Shown here in pieces: positions 15,978-23,753 of a stretch of 64,000 bases of DNA. This stretch comes from Lentzea terrae. GTDB taxonomy: Bacteria > Actinomycetota > Actinomycetes > Mycobacteriales > Pseudonocardiaceae. Both the position numbers and the translations under genes were made by a program. A model generated the notes under the pieces. The model was not told the origin of the DNA. It saw only the letters and a program-made list of their open reading frames with translations, and did not search any database. The first letter of the stretch is position 1, and each line of letters opens with the position of its first letter. Location: positions 466,208-530,207 of the forward strand of contig NZ_QFWW01000030.1 of NCBI RefSeq assembly GCF_003265345.1. The letters are read 5' to 3'.

Positions 15978-16829
15978 GTGCCCGAATCGCTCACCGTCGA
16001 CGAGCTCGCTGCCCGGATCGGCCTGCCCAGCAGCACCATTCGCATGTACCAGACGAAGGGTGTGCTGCACGCGCCGAGACGGCAGGGGCGCGTGGCGTAC
16101 TACGACGCCTCGCACGTCGAGCGGTTGACGTTGGTGCAGCGGTTGCAGCAGCGGGGGTTCTCGCTGCCCGCGATCGCGGAGCTGATCCAGGCGCGGGAAA
16201 AGGGCGAGTCGGTCGCCGCGGTGCTCGGCATGGGCGAGACCGAGGGGCCCGACGACTGGGTTCGGATCAAGGTGCGCGACATCAAGCACCTGATTCCGAT
16301 GGGAGATGTCCAACCGCGACTCCTCCTCCGGGCTATGCGGTTGGGCTTGGTGCGGTGGAAGTACGGCTGGCCGCACGCGCGTCGCTGGGCACTCGAAGCG
16401 GGCGGCAGGCTTGCCGGCCTCAGGGTGCCCAGCGATGACGTCATGGACAGCTTCACGCGCCTGCGCACGGCCACCGATGCGATCGCGAGCGACTTCGTGC
16501 GGTTGTTCGAGCAGCAGTTCTGGCCGGAGCTCGCGCGCAAGGCGGGCGACGACAACCAGCTCGAGAACGTGCGGGCGCTGCTGGTCGAGCTGACCTACAC
16601 GGCGGAGACCGCGGTGGTGGGGACGCTGCGCGAGTCGATCAGGGACGCCGCCGAGGAGTTCGCGGAACGGCACGGGCTGCTGCCCAGCGACGACTTCCAG
16701 CCCGCGTGGGCCGAGCAGCCGTTGCCGCCGATCGCCGAGAACATCGTGGATCCGGCCGGTGACCTGCCGAGCGAGCAGGAGATCGAGCGGTTCCTGGCGA
16801 GGGGGGACGAGGATGAGTCTGGTCGCTGA
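15978..16829 (+). CDS. MerR-family regulator heading the TOMM operon
   Basis: A 283-residue protein. Residues 3-75 form the winged helix of MerR proteins (LTVDELAARIGLPSSTIRMY, then the wing and HVERLTLVQRLQQRGFSLPAI, each quoted briefly). The remaining 200 residues are helical, with no cysteine cluster for metal binding. The C-terminal part is therefore an unrecognised ligand or dimer domain. Start GTG 15978 is set by the leaderless promoter. The gene overlaps the E1-like gene by 17 bp, so regulator and biosynthetic enzymes are made from one message. It probably controls its own operon through the adjacent 24-bp palindrome, which is an inference. Confidence 0.85.
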   Translation: MPESLTVDELAARIGLPSSTIRMYQTKGVLHAPRRQGRVAYYDASHVERLTLVQRLQQRGFSLPAIAELIQAREKGESVAAVLGMGETEGPDDWVRIKVRDIKHLIPMGDVQPRLLLRAMRLGLVRWKYGWPHARRWALEAGGRLAGLRVPSDDVMDSFTRLRTATDAIASDFVRLFEQQFWPELARKAGDDNQLENVRALLVELTYTAETAVVGTLRESIRDAAEEFAERHGLLPSDDFQPAWAEQPLPPIAENIVDPAGDLPSEQEIERFLARGDEDESGR

Positions 16830-17604
16830 TCCCGCGTGGCATGCGCAGATAAGAGATGAAGGCCTGGTCGTGTACGCGGGAGCTGATCTCGCGTACCTGA
16901 TTCCCGACCTGCCCAGGGCGGTGGCCGTGGCGCTGGCGGGACTGTTCGAGCCAGTTTTGAGGGGAGTGGCTCGAACGGTCGACGAGAGCCGGTTGGGGGA
17001 ACCGGTTCGCCGGCACGTGGCCCAGCTGAGGACCCTGGGCGCTCTCCGCCCGGCCGGGTTGCCGAAAACCGACGAACCGAAGCCGATGGGGGTCGGCACG
17101 AGGTTCGTCGGCGAGGCACCCGCCGGGCTGGCAGAGCTGTTGCCGCACAACGACGATCCGGACCTGCTGCTCGTCGTGCGGACGACCGGCACGCTCCTCG
17201 ACCTGGTCGAGGTGGCACGGGAGACCGAGATCCCGCACCTGTTGCTGGACCTCGCGTACCACCACACCGCCGCGATCGGGCCCTTCGTGGTGCCCGGTGC
17301 CGGCGCGTGCCTCGCGTGCCTCGCGGTGCGGGCGGGGCGGCGGTGGGGGGATCCGCCGCCTCCCCCGCATCCGGGGGCGATGTCCCACGACTTCCCTCTT
17401 GCCCTTGCGCTGCAAGCAATCCAGAACATCCGCGGCGGATCGCTGGCACTGCTCGACGCGGTCGTGACCGTCAACCTCGACGAGTTCACCACGACCCGCG
17501 AGACCGTGCTGCCCGCCGCCGGCTGCGAGATCTGCCCCGCGCTTCCAGTCGGGCGCGTGTCCTTGCCTTGGGGGAACCATGACGACGGCAGTTCGGTTAC
17601 CTGA
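16813..17604 (+). CDS. E1-like/ocin-ThiF-type TOMM leader-binding partner protein
   Basis: A 263-residue protein in the position and form of the C (or F) protein of azoline-forming cyclodehydratases. It has an N-terminal RiPP-recognition-like winged region (10-80), a Rossmann-like middle (115-165: LLLVVRTTGTLLDLV) and a zinc tetrathiolate from C166/C169 (CLACL) and C238/C241 (CEIC). Such proteins bind the leader peptide and bring it to the YcaO enzyme; they have lost adenylation activity. The ATG at 16813 lies in the tail of the MerR gene and the 3' end overlaps the poly-Cys gene by 26 bp, so all are tightly coupled. It is not a true ThiF or MoeB enzyme. Confidence 0.82.
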   Translation: MSLVADPAWHAQIRDEGLVVYAGADLAYLIPDLPRAVAVALAGLFEPVLRGVARTVDESRLGEPVRRHVAQLRTLGALRPAGLPKTDEPKPMGVGTRFVGEAPAGLAELLPHNDDPDLLLVVRTTGTLLDLVEVARETEIPHLLLDLAYHHTAAIGPFVVPGAGACLACLAVRAGRRWGDPPPPPHPGAMSHDFPLALALQAIQNIRGGSLALLDAVVTVNLDEFTTTRETVLPAAGCEICPALPVGRVSLPWGNHDDGSSVT

Positions 17605-18109
17605 CCAGTTCTCACCCGGTGCGGCCGCCGCGAACGCCGCGACGCCCACGTGTTGCTGTTGTTGTTGCTGTTGCGCGGTTTCCTCGGTCGGCGCGGCCGT
17701 GCACATCCCGGCAGCGCTGTACGAGGACACCAAAGAGCTCGAACGCCCGCGCAGCCTGCTCATCCTGCCCGCCGCGCTCTTCCCGCTGCTCGTCCTCGTG
17801 TCGCCGTTCCTCACCGGAGGCGACATCTTCGAGCTGCACTGGACCTGGTGGCTCGGCGGCTTCCTGGTGGCCCTGCTGTGGGCGATCGCCGCCGACGCCA
17901 TCGCGAAGTCGCCGACGCCGTGGAAGAGCGCGTTGCGGTTGTTCGGCTGGGGCGCGCTGTGGTGCCTCGAACCCCTTGGCGTGCTCTTCCTGCTGGGGCC
18001 GCTGGCTGCCGCGCACGAGATCACCGCGATCGTCGTCGGGGTGCTCTACCTCGTCGGGGCACTGGCGTTCGGCTTCGCGATCTTCCGCCACTACCGGAGG
18101 AAGCGGTGA
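17579..18109 (+). CDS. Poly-cysteine membrane protein, candidate TOMM precursor fused to a membrane domain
   Basis: A 176-residue protein. Residues 1-24 resemble a SagA-type leader (LPDQFSPG then AAAANAATPT). Residues 25-32 are eight consecutive cysteines encoded by TGT/TGC triplets at 17651-17674, followed by AVSSVGAAV. The arrangement recalls streptolysin S, whose core starts with a cysteine run after a 23-residue leader. Unlike SagA, the frame continues into four hydrophobic helices (about 59-78, 88-108, 118-144, 147-169) and a basic end HYRRKR. An in-frame GTG at 17699 could also start the membrane part alone. It sits between the E1-like and YcaO genes, with 26-bp and 4-bp overlaps. Role as heterocyclised precursor is inferred; a metal-binding membrane protein is the alternative. 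Confidence 0.75.
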   Translation: MTTAVRLPDQFSPGAAAANAATPTCCCCCCCCAVSSVGAAVHIPAALYEDTKELERPRSLLILPAALFPLLVLVSPFLTGGDIFELHWTWWLGGFLVALLWAIAADAIAKSPTPWKSALRLFGWGALWCLEPLGVLFLLGPLAAAHEITAIVVGVLYLVGALAFGFAIFRHYRRKR

Positions 18110-19260
18110 AGACCGTCGCGGAGGCGCTGATCGAGCGCGCGGTCGGGTGGCGGCAGGGTGTCGTGTCGCAGCTGCAGCCCGTGCCGCACAGTCTGTCCGA
18201 TGTGGACATCGAGGGTTGGGCCGCGGTGCCCGAGCCGTTCGCCACCGGTGGCACGTCCGGCGGCACGACGAGGGTTGCGGCCGTTGCCGAGGCTCTGGAA
18301 CGGCATGCCGCCGCGCGGTCACCGTTGGAGATCGTGACGGACGGGGAGTGCTGGCCGTTGGAGCACTTCAGCCTGCACACCGTGGAGCAACGCGTGCGGG
18401 GCGACTACCGCTACCGCAAGGGCTACGTCGACACCCCGTACACGCGGGCGTGGACGTTGCCGGACAACGCGCCGATCCGCGTTCCTGCCGGTCTTGTCGG
18501 CCTGGACGCGTCGTACGGACTGCCCACGACGTCTTCAGGCCTGGCGGCCGGGCCGTCGACCACGAGCGCGTTGCTGCGGGCCACGCAGGAACTGGTCGAG
18601 CGCGACGCGCTCACCACAACGTGGCTGCATTCCATTGCCCCCCAACGGTTCTCCGCCGACCTGCCGCACGGCGCGCAGGCGTTCGACCTCACGCCCGACT
18701 ACAGCCCGCACCCGGTGATCGCCGTCGCCGGATCGCTGCCGATCGCCGGCAAACCGCGGCCGACGCTCGGGCTCGCGTGCCGGGCGACGGTGGCGGAGGC
18801 GCTGCAGAAGGCCTACGAGGAGTGGGTGCAGGGCACGGTGTTCATCGAGGTGTGGTTGGCACGCAACGGTTCTGAGCCCGTCTCAGAGGTCACCGACTTC
18901 GACAAGCACGCCGTCTACTACGCCACACACCCAGACGAGTGGGACGCGCTGCCGTGGTGGAACGGCATCGAGACGGACCCACCACCGGACGCGGAATCCC
19001 GTGGTGTCGCGGCCGAACTCACCGAACTGGTGCACGCACTGGACGGGCGCGGCATCCGGCTCGCGTACCGGGAGCTGACGACGCCGGAGCTGTCGGCGGT
19101 AGGGCTGCACTGCGTCCGCGTCCTCTCCCCCGACCTCACGCCGCTGCACTCCGACCACCGCTGGCCGCACCTCGGCGGCCGCGCTCGTGAGCTGTCGTGG
19201 CGCTACCCGCACGCCTCGCCGGGCGTGTTCCCCAATCCCGCACCGCATCCGCTGGGGTGA
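18106..19260 (+). CDS. YcaO-family azoline cyclodehydratase
   Basis: A 384-residue YcaO protein. It uses ATP to activate the backbone amide so that Cys or Ser/Thr side chains close to azolines. The ATP/Mg-binding glutamates are visible in AVAEALERHAA (Glu62, Glu65), RATQELVERDALT (Glu162, Glu165) and EALQKAYEEW (Glu231, Glu238/239). The C-terminus is proline-rich and ends in PNPAPHPLG, the mark of TOMM YcaO enzymes whose tail reaches the active site. Starting GTG 18106 overlaps the poly-Cys stop (GTGA). It works with the E1-like protein two genes upstream. It is neither the thioamide type (no TfuA neighbour) nor the ribosomal YcaO of enterobacteria. Confidence 0.92.
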   Translation: MKTVAEALIERAVGWRQGVVSQLQPVPHSLSDVDIEGWAAVPEPFATGGTSGGTTRVAAVAEALERHAAARSPLEIVTDGECWPLEHFSLHTVEQRVRGDYRYRKGYVDTPYTRAWTLPDNAPIRVPAGLVGLDASYGLPTTSSGLAAGPSTTSALLRATQELVERDALTTTWLHSIAPQRFSADLPHGAQAFDLTPDYSPHPVIAVAGSLPIAGKPRPTLGLACRATVAEALQKAYEEWVQGTVFIEVWLARNGSEPVSEVTDFDKHAVYYATHPDEWDALPWWNGIETDPPPDAESRGVAAELTELVHALDGRGIRLAYRELTTPELSAVGLHCVRVLSPDLTPLHSDHRWPHLGGRARELSWRYPHASPGVFPNPAPHPLG

Positions 19261-19264
19261 CCGC

Positions 19265-19918
19265 GTGTTCGACGACTTCTGGGCCGCCAGCCGGTTCTCG
19301 CCCCTGCACCAGCTCCGCCTCGGCGAGCGGCTGCGCGACTTCCGGCCGCAGCCGCCGTTGCTCGACCCACTGGAGCTGCCGTCCGCACCCCGGCCCCTGC
19401 CGCGCCCGAAAGACCGGCTGCAGAAGCTGTTCCAGGCCCGCAAGAGCACGCGGGAGTTCGCGGCCAAGCCGTTGACGGACAAGCAACTCGGCGCCGTCCT
19501 GGGCGCGCTGGGAGACAACAGCTATCCGTCAGCGGGCGGGCTGCATCCGTTGCGCTGCTACGCGTTCGTCAACGACCGCGCGGTCCGGTACGACATCGCC
19601 CGGCACGCCTTGCAGGACATCGGCCCAGCGCCGTCGAACCTCGCGGAGATACTCGGCACGCCGGACGTGCCACCGCTCGCGATCGTGCTGGTGCTGAAGG
19701 ACAACGAGTCGTTCGAGAAGTACGGCGAACGTGCGGGCAGGTTCGGCTTGATCGAAGTGGGCGCCGCAGCCCAGAGCATCTGCCTCCGTTTGGCGCAGCA
19801 GAACCTCGGCGGCTATCTGCTCGGCGGAGTAGCGGACAACGAGATGCTTCACTCTTTGGGGCTACCGCGCGAACTTCGCGTGGCCACTGCGATCGCGTGC
19901 GGTCACAAGATCACCTGA
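19265..19918 (+). CDS. SagB-type FMN-dependent azoline dehydrogenase
   Basis: A 217-residue nitroreductase-fold flavoenzyme. FMN-phosphate contacts are in ARKSTREF (58-65), the SagB signature YPSAGGLHPL at 87-96, and the second FMN region RFGLIEVGAAAQSICLRLA with LGGYLLGG at 159-188. It oxidises azolines to aromatic azoles, here presumably thiazolines to thiazoles. It is at the short end for the family, lacking the N-terminal extension some members have. GTG 19265 stands 4 bp after the YcaO stop, the last gene of the operon. It completes the enzyme set of regulator, leader-binder, cyclodehydratase and dehydrogenase. Confidence 0.9.
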   Translation: MFDDFWAASRFSPLHQLRLGERLRDFRPQPPLLDPLELPSAPRPLPRPKDRLQKLFQARKSTREFAAKPLTDKQLGAVLGALGDNSYPSAGGLHPLRCYAFVNDRAVRYDIARHALQDIGPAPSNLAEILGTPDVPPLAIVLVLKDNESFEKYGERAGRFGLIEVGAAAQSICLRLAQQNLGGYLLGGVADNEMLHSLGLPRELRVATAIACGHKIT

Positions 19919-20001
19919 CGTTCATCAGATCGTGTCTACCGGGCAGTATCGATCACCCGCTACAACTGGCGAGACCCTGCTCACACACCGAGGAGCTCGC
20001 C

Positions 20002-20469
20002 ATGTCGAAGACCCTGCGCTCGGCATTCGTGGGTGCCACCGCATCCCTGGCCCTGATCTTCACAGGTGCCCCGGCCCAGGCCGTGGACGTCGTCGCGGTG
20101 ACCGACGACTACGTCTTCACGAAGACCCTGGCCCAGTTCACAACAATCCGCGCTCAACAGCCCTACGCGGGCCAGCTGGACTGGTCGTCGGACGGCTGCT
20201 CGTACTCGCCGGACAACCCCTTCGGGTTCAAGTTCCTGCCGGCCTGCCACCGGCACGACTTCGGCTACCGCAACTACAAGCGGCAGTCCCGGTTCACCGA
20301 GACCACGCGCCTGAGCATCGACAACCGCTTCAAGACCGACATGTACAACCAGTGCAGCGGCAACTGGGCGTGCAAGCGCACCGCCGACCTGTACTACAAG
20401 GCCGTGCGCGAGTTCGGCGGCAGCGCCAGCTCCACGGCGACGAGCATCCAGCAGGCCGGCCTGAAGTAA
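20002..20469 (+). CDS. Secreted prokaryotic phospholipase A2
   Basis: A 155-residue exported enzyme. Residues 1-29 are a signal peptide (basic MSKTLRS, hydrophobic core, APAQA cleavage region). The mature part has the bacterial PLA2 motif CSYSPDN ... LPACHRHDFGYRNY: the His-Asp pair is catalytic, and the Asp of SPDNPFG region helps bind calcium, as in the Streptomyces violaceoruber enzyme. Four cysteines can make the two disulfides of that family. It releases fatty acid from the sn-2 position of phospholipids. ATG 20002 has AGGAG 6 nt upstream. It lies 83 bp beyond the SagB gene in the same direction, and co-transcription is possible but not shown. Confidence 0.9.
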   Translation: MSKTLRSAFVGATASLALIFTGAPAQAVDVVAVTDDYVFTKTLAQFTTIRAQQPYAGQLDWSSDGCSYSPDNPFGFKFLPACHRHDFGYRNYKRQSRFTETTRLSIDNRFKTDMYNQCSGNWACKRTADLYYKAVREFGGSASSTATSIQQAGLK

Positions 20470-20485
20470 GACCTTGAAGTAGAAC

Positions 20486-22861
20486 TCAGTCCTCGTCCAC
20501 CTCGGCGGGGCCGCCTCCACGCATCAGGTAGATCACGGACTCGAGCTCGTCCGGCTTGATCAGCACCTCACGTGCCTTCGAGCCCTCGGACGGCCCGACC
20601 ACCCCGCGGGTCTCCAGCAGGTCCATGAGGCGCCCCGCCTTCGCGAACCCGACGCGGAGCTTGCGCTGCAACATCGACGTCGAGCCGAACTGCGACGTGA
20701 CGATCAGCTCGGTCGCCTGCACCAGCAGCTCGAGGTCGTCGCCGATGTCGGCGTCGATCTCCTTCTTCTCGCCGGCCTTCTGCGACGTGACGCCGTCGGT
20801 GTACTCCGGCTGGGCCTGGTTCTTGGTGAACTCGACGATCGACGAGATCTCCTCGTCGCCGACGAACGCGCCCTGGATGCGCACCGGCTTCGAGGCACCC
20901 ATCGGCAGGTACAGCGCGTCGCCCATGCCGATCAGCTTCTCGGCACCGGGCTGGTCCAGGATGACCCGCGAGTCGGTCAACGACGAGGTCGCGAACGCCA
21001 GCCGCGACGGCACGTTCGTCTTGATCAGACCCGTGACGACGTCCACGGACGGACGCTGCGTCGCCAGCACCAGGTGGATGCCCGCGGCACGCGCCTTCTG
21101 CGTGATGCGCACGATGGCGTCCTCGACGTCGCGTGGCGCGGTCATCATCAGGTCGGCGAGCTCGTCGACGATCGCCATGATGTACGGGTACGGCCGGTAG
21201 ACGCGCTCGGATCCGGGCGGCGCGGTGATCTCGCCGGACTTGACCTTGCGGTTGAAGTCGTCGACGTGGCGCACTCGGTTGACCTGCATGTCCTGGTAGC
21301 GCTGCTCCATCTCCTCGACGAGCCACGCGAGCGCCGCCGCGGCCTTCTTCGGCTGCGTGATGATCGGCGTGATCAGGTGCGGGATGCCCTCGTACGGCGT
21401 CAGCTCGACCATCTTCGGGTCGATGAGGATCATCCGGACCTCGTCCGGCGTCGCGCGGGCCAGCAGCGACACCAGCATCGAGTTGACGAACGACGACTTA
21501 CCGGAACCCGTGGAGCCCGCGACCAGCAGGTGCGGCATCTTCGTCAGGTTCGCGGTGACCATGTGGCCCTCGATGTCCTTGCCGAGGCCGATCACCATCG
21601 GATGCGTGTCCTTGACCGTGGACGGCGCGCGCAGGACGTCGCCGAGCCGCACCATCTCGCGGTCGCTGTTCGGCACCTCGATGCCGACCGCCGACTTGCC
21701 GGGAATCGGGGCCAGCAGGCGCACGTTGTCCGTCGCCACGGCGTACGCGATGTTCTTGGTCAGCGCGGTGATCTTCTCGACCTTCACGCCGGGGCCGAGC
21801 TCGACCTCGTACCGCGTGACCGTCGGGCCGCGGGTGAAGCCGGTGACCTGCGCGTCGATCGAGAACTGGTCGAGGACACCGGTGATGGCCTCGATCATCT
21901 GGTCGTTGGCCTTGCTGCGGGTCTTCGGCGCGTCACCGTCCTTGAGGACGTCCGGCGGCGGCAGCTGGTACTCGCCCTCCACCGCGCGCACGACCATCGC
22001 CGGCGCGGCGGCCTTCTCCTTCTTCGGAGCGGGCTTCGCCGGGGCCGGTTCCGGCTCCTCCAGCGGAAGTTCGGCCTGCGGCTCCTCTTCCACGGGCGCG
22101 GCGGCCTGACGACGGCGCGACGGACGGCGCAGGCGAACCGGCTTCGGTTCCTCTTCCTCGGTCTCGTCGACCGCTTCCTGCGGCCGTTCACGGTGCACGA
22201 GCGCGCGAAGTCGCTGCGGCACCTCGCGAACCGGCCAGTGCAGCACGCAGAGCAGACCGAAGACGAAGATCAGCACGAGCAGCGGACCCGCGACCCACGG
22301 CGTGAGGCCCTGTGCGAGGAACCCACCGGCCAGGTAGCCCAGCGCGCCACCCGCGTCGCGTCGCGCCAGCGGTTCCATCGGCAGACCGCCGATCAGGTGG
22401 AACATGCCGAGCACACCGATACCGATCAGCACGCCACCGATGACCAGCCGGAACCGCTCCTCCGGCTTCGCGTCCGTGCGCATCAGCGTCACGCCGATGC
22501 CGAGCAGCACCACGGGGACGATCACCGCCGGGAACCCGACAGAGCTGCGCACGGCGACGTCGACCCACTGGCCGACCGGCCCTCCCGCCTGCCACCACAC
22601 ACCCGCGCCGGTGATGACCGCGAGTGCGATGAGGAACAGCCCGATGCCGTCCCGCCGATGCTCGGGATCGAGGCCTTTGGTGCCGGTGATCGCTCGCACC
22701 ACGGTGCCGACACCACGTCCGATGCCGCCCCACACGGCGCTGATGGCGCCACTGCTCTTGCGTGGAGCGGGCTTTTTGGACGCGGCGGATCGCGCCCGCG
22801 GCTTCGCAGGTGCTTTGCCGCGTGACGTGGTCTTGCGTGAAGTCCCTGTACGCCCGGCCAT
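20486..22861 (-). CDS. ftsK: DNA translocase FtsK/SpoIIIE
   Basis: A 791-residue septal DNA pump. It has a basic N-terminus (1-65), four membrane helices (about 72-92, 108-126, 138-160, 175-207), an acidic Pro/Glu-rich linker (225-285), and alpha and beta motor domains with Walker A GSTGSGKSS at 449-457 and Walker B in YIMAIVDELADLMM. The C-terminal gamma winged helix (about 725-791) recognises polar DNA sequences. It clears chromosome DNA from the division or sporulation septum. It lies convergent with the phospholipase gene (16 bp apart) and divergent from plsC, whose -10 begins only 3 bp beyond the ftsK start codon. Confidence 0.95.
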   Translation of the reverse strand: MAGRTGTSRKTTSRGKAPAKPRARSAASKKPAPRKSSGAISAVWGGIGRGVGTVVRAITGTKGLDPEHRRDGIGLFLIALAVITGAGVWWQAGGPVGQWVDVAVRSSVGFPAVIVPVVLLGIGVTLMRTDAKPEERFRLVIGGVLIGIGVLGMFHLIGGLPMEPLARRDAGGALGYLAGGFLAQGLTPWVAGPLLVLIFVFGLLCVLHWPVREVPQRLRALVHRERPQEAVDETEEEEPKPVRLRRPSRRRQAAAPVEEEPQAELPLEEPEPAPAKPAPKKEKAAAPAMVVRAVEGEYQLPPPDVLKDGDAPKTRSKANDQMIEAITGVLDQFSIDAQVTGFTRGPTVTRYEVELGPGVKVEKITALTKNIAYAVATDNVRLLAPIPGKSAVGIEVPNSDREMVRLGDVLRAPSTVKDTHPMVIGLGKDIEGHMVTANLTKMPHLLVAGSTGSGKSSFVNSMLVSLLARATPDEVRMILIDPKMVELTPYEGIPHLITPIITQPKKAAAALAWLVEEMEQRYQDMQVNRVRHVDDFNRKVKSGEITAPPGSERVYRPYPYIMAIVDELADLMMTAPRDVEDAIVRITQKARAAGIHLVLATQRPSVDVVTGLIKTNVPSRLAFATSSLTDSRVILDQPGAEKLIGMGDALYLPMGASKPVRIQGAFVGDEEISSIVEFTKNQAQPEYTDGVTSQKAGEKKEIDADIGDDLELLVQATELIVTSQFGSTSMLQRKLRVGFAKAGRLMDLLETRGVVGPSEGSKAREVLIKPDELESVIYLMRGGGPAEVDED

Positions 22862-22864
22862 GTG

Positions 22865-22872
22865 TATAAGGT
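22865..22872 (+). promoter_or_regulatory. -10 region of plsC-like gene, adjoining the ftsK start
   Basis: TATAAGGT contains two overlapping -10 candidates (TATAAG, TAAGGT), 3 bp from the divergent ftsK start codon at 22861. A short 5' leader of about 35 nt to the GTG at 22914 would result. Confidence 0.4.
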
Positions 22873-22913
22873 AGTCCCTCGCGTCTCACCAGCCCCGTTT
22901 GCAACTGGGACGC

Positions 22914-23753
22914 GTGCGAAACCTCATGCTTCCCCGGATCCTGCACGGTGTCGTTCCGACACGCCGTACGCTGCCCCGCGTGTCCACACCGCTCTTCTGG
23001 CGCGTGCTCATGGCGATCGACCGTGGCTTCGTCGCGCTGACCGGCAAGCTCGAGGTGTCCGGCGACGTTCCGCCCGAGCTGCTCGGCAAGCCGTTGCTGC
23101 TCGCTTCCAACCACATCGGCAACCTCGACCCGTTCGTGCTCATCGCGGCGTGTCGCAAGGTGGGCATCAACCCGCGCTTCATGCTCGCGGGCGGGCTGCT
23201 CGACGCGCCGGTCATGGGCCCGGCGCTGAAGGCGTGCGGCCACCTCCGCGTCGACCGCAGGTCCGCGAACGTGGGCGAGGCGATGCACCGCGCCGTCGAG
23301 GCGTTGCAGAAGGGCGGCGACCCGATCGCCGTCTACCCCGAGGGCAAGATCACGCTGGACCCCGGCATGTGGCCGGAGCGCGGCAAGACCGGCGTCGCCC
23401 GCATGGCGCTGGGCGGAAGCATCCCGGTCATCCCGATCAGCCAGTGGGGCGCGCACGAGGCGGTCTACTGGGGCAACCTGCACGTGAGCGGCTGGAGGGA
23501 CTTCCTGCCGTACCTGACGTCGTGGCTGTCCGCGGTCCGCAAGCGCCCGACGTTCAAGGTCCACTTCGGCAAGCCGGTCGAGCTGTCCGACCTGAACGCG
23601 GAGACGATGGGCGACGCCCGGCGCGCGCACGAGCGGATCATGCTCGCGATCACCGAGGGCTTGGTGCCGCTGCGTCTCGACGAGCCGGACGTGCCGCGCT
23701 TCCACGACCCGACGCGTCCGACGACCGGTTCCTCCCCCTGGCGGCCCGCCTGA
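22914..23753 (+). CDS. 1-acyl-sn-glycerol-3-phosphate acyltransferase (PlsC family)
   Basis: A 279-residue acyltransferase with the catalytic block NHIGNLD (the NHxxxxD motif, about 65-71) and the phosphate-binding block YPEGKIT (about 140-146). It then carries GKTGVARMAL and IPISQWG, all in the PlsC order. It transfers an acyl chain to lysophosphatidate or a related acceptor in phospholipid synthesis. The GTG at 22914 is preferred; TTG 22899 and GTG 22980 are possible starts. The last 35 codons run into the oppositely transcribed membrane-protein gene (104-bp overlap), and its C-terminal tail (DEPDVPRFHDPTRPT) is unusually polar. Confidence 0.88.
   Translation: MRNLMLPRILHGVVPTRRTLPRVSTPLFWRVLMAIDRGFVALTGKLEVSGDVPPELLGKPLLLASNHIGNLDPFVLIAACRKVGINPRFMLAGGLLDAPVMGPALKACGHLRVDRRSANVGEAMHRAVEALQKGGDPIAVYPEGKITLDPGMWPERGKTGVARMALGGSIPVIPISQWGAHEAVYWGNLHVSGWRDFLPYLTSWLSAVRKRPTFKVHFGKPVELSDLNAETMGDARRAHERIMLAITEGLVPLRLDEPDVPRFHDPTRPTTGSSPWRPA

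Noticed and set aside
16813..17604. Thiamine or molybdopterin ThiF/MoeB enzyme
   Set aside because: It lacks the GxGxxG nucleotide loop and catalytic Cys of those enzymes and is embedded in a YcaO/SagB operon.
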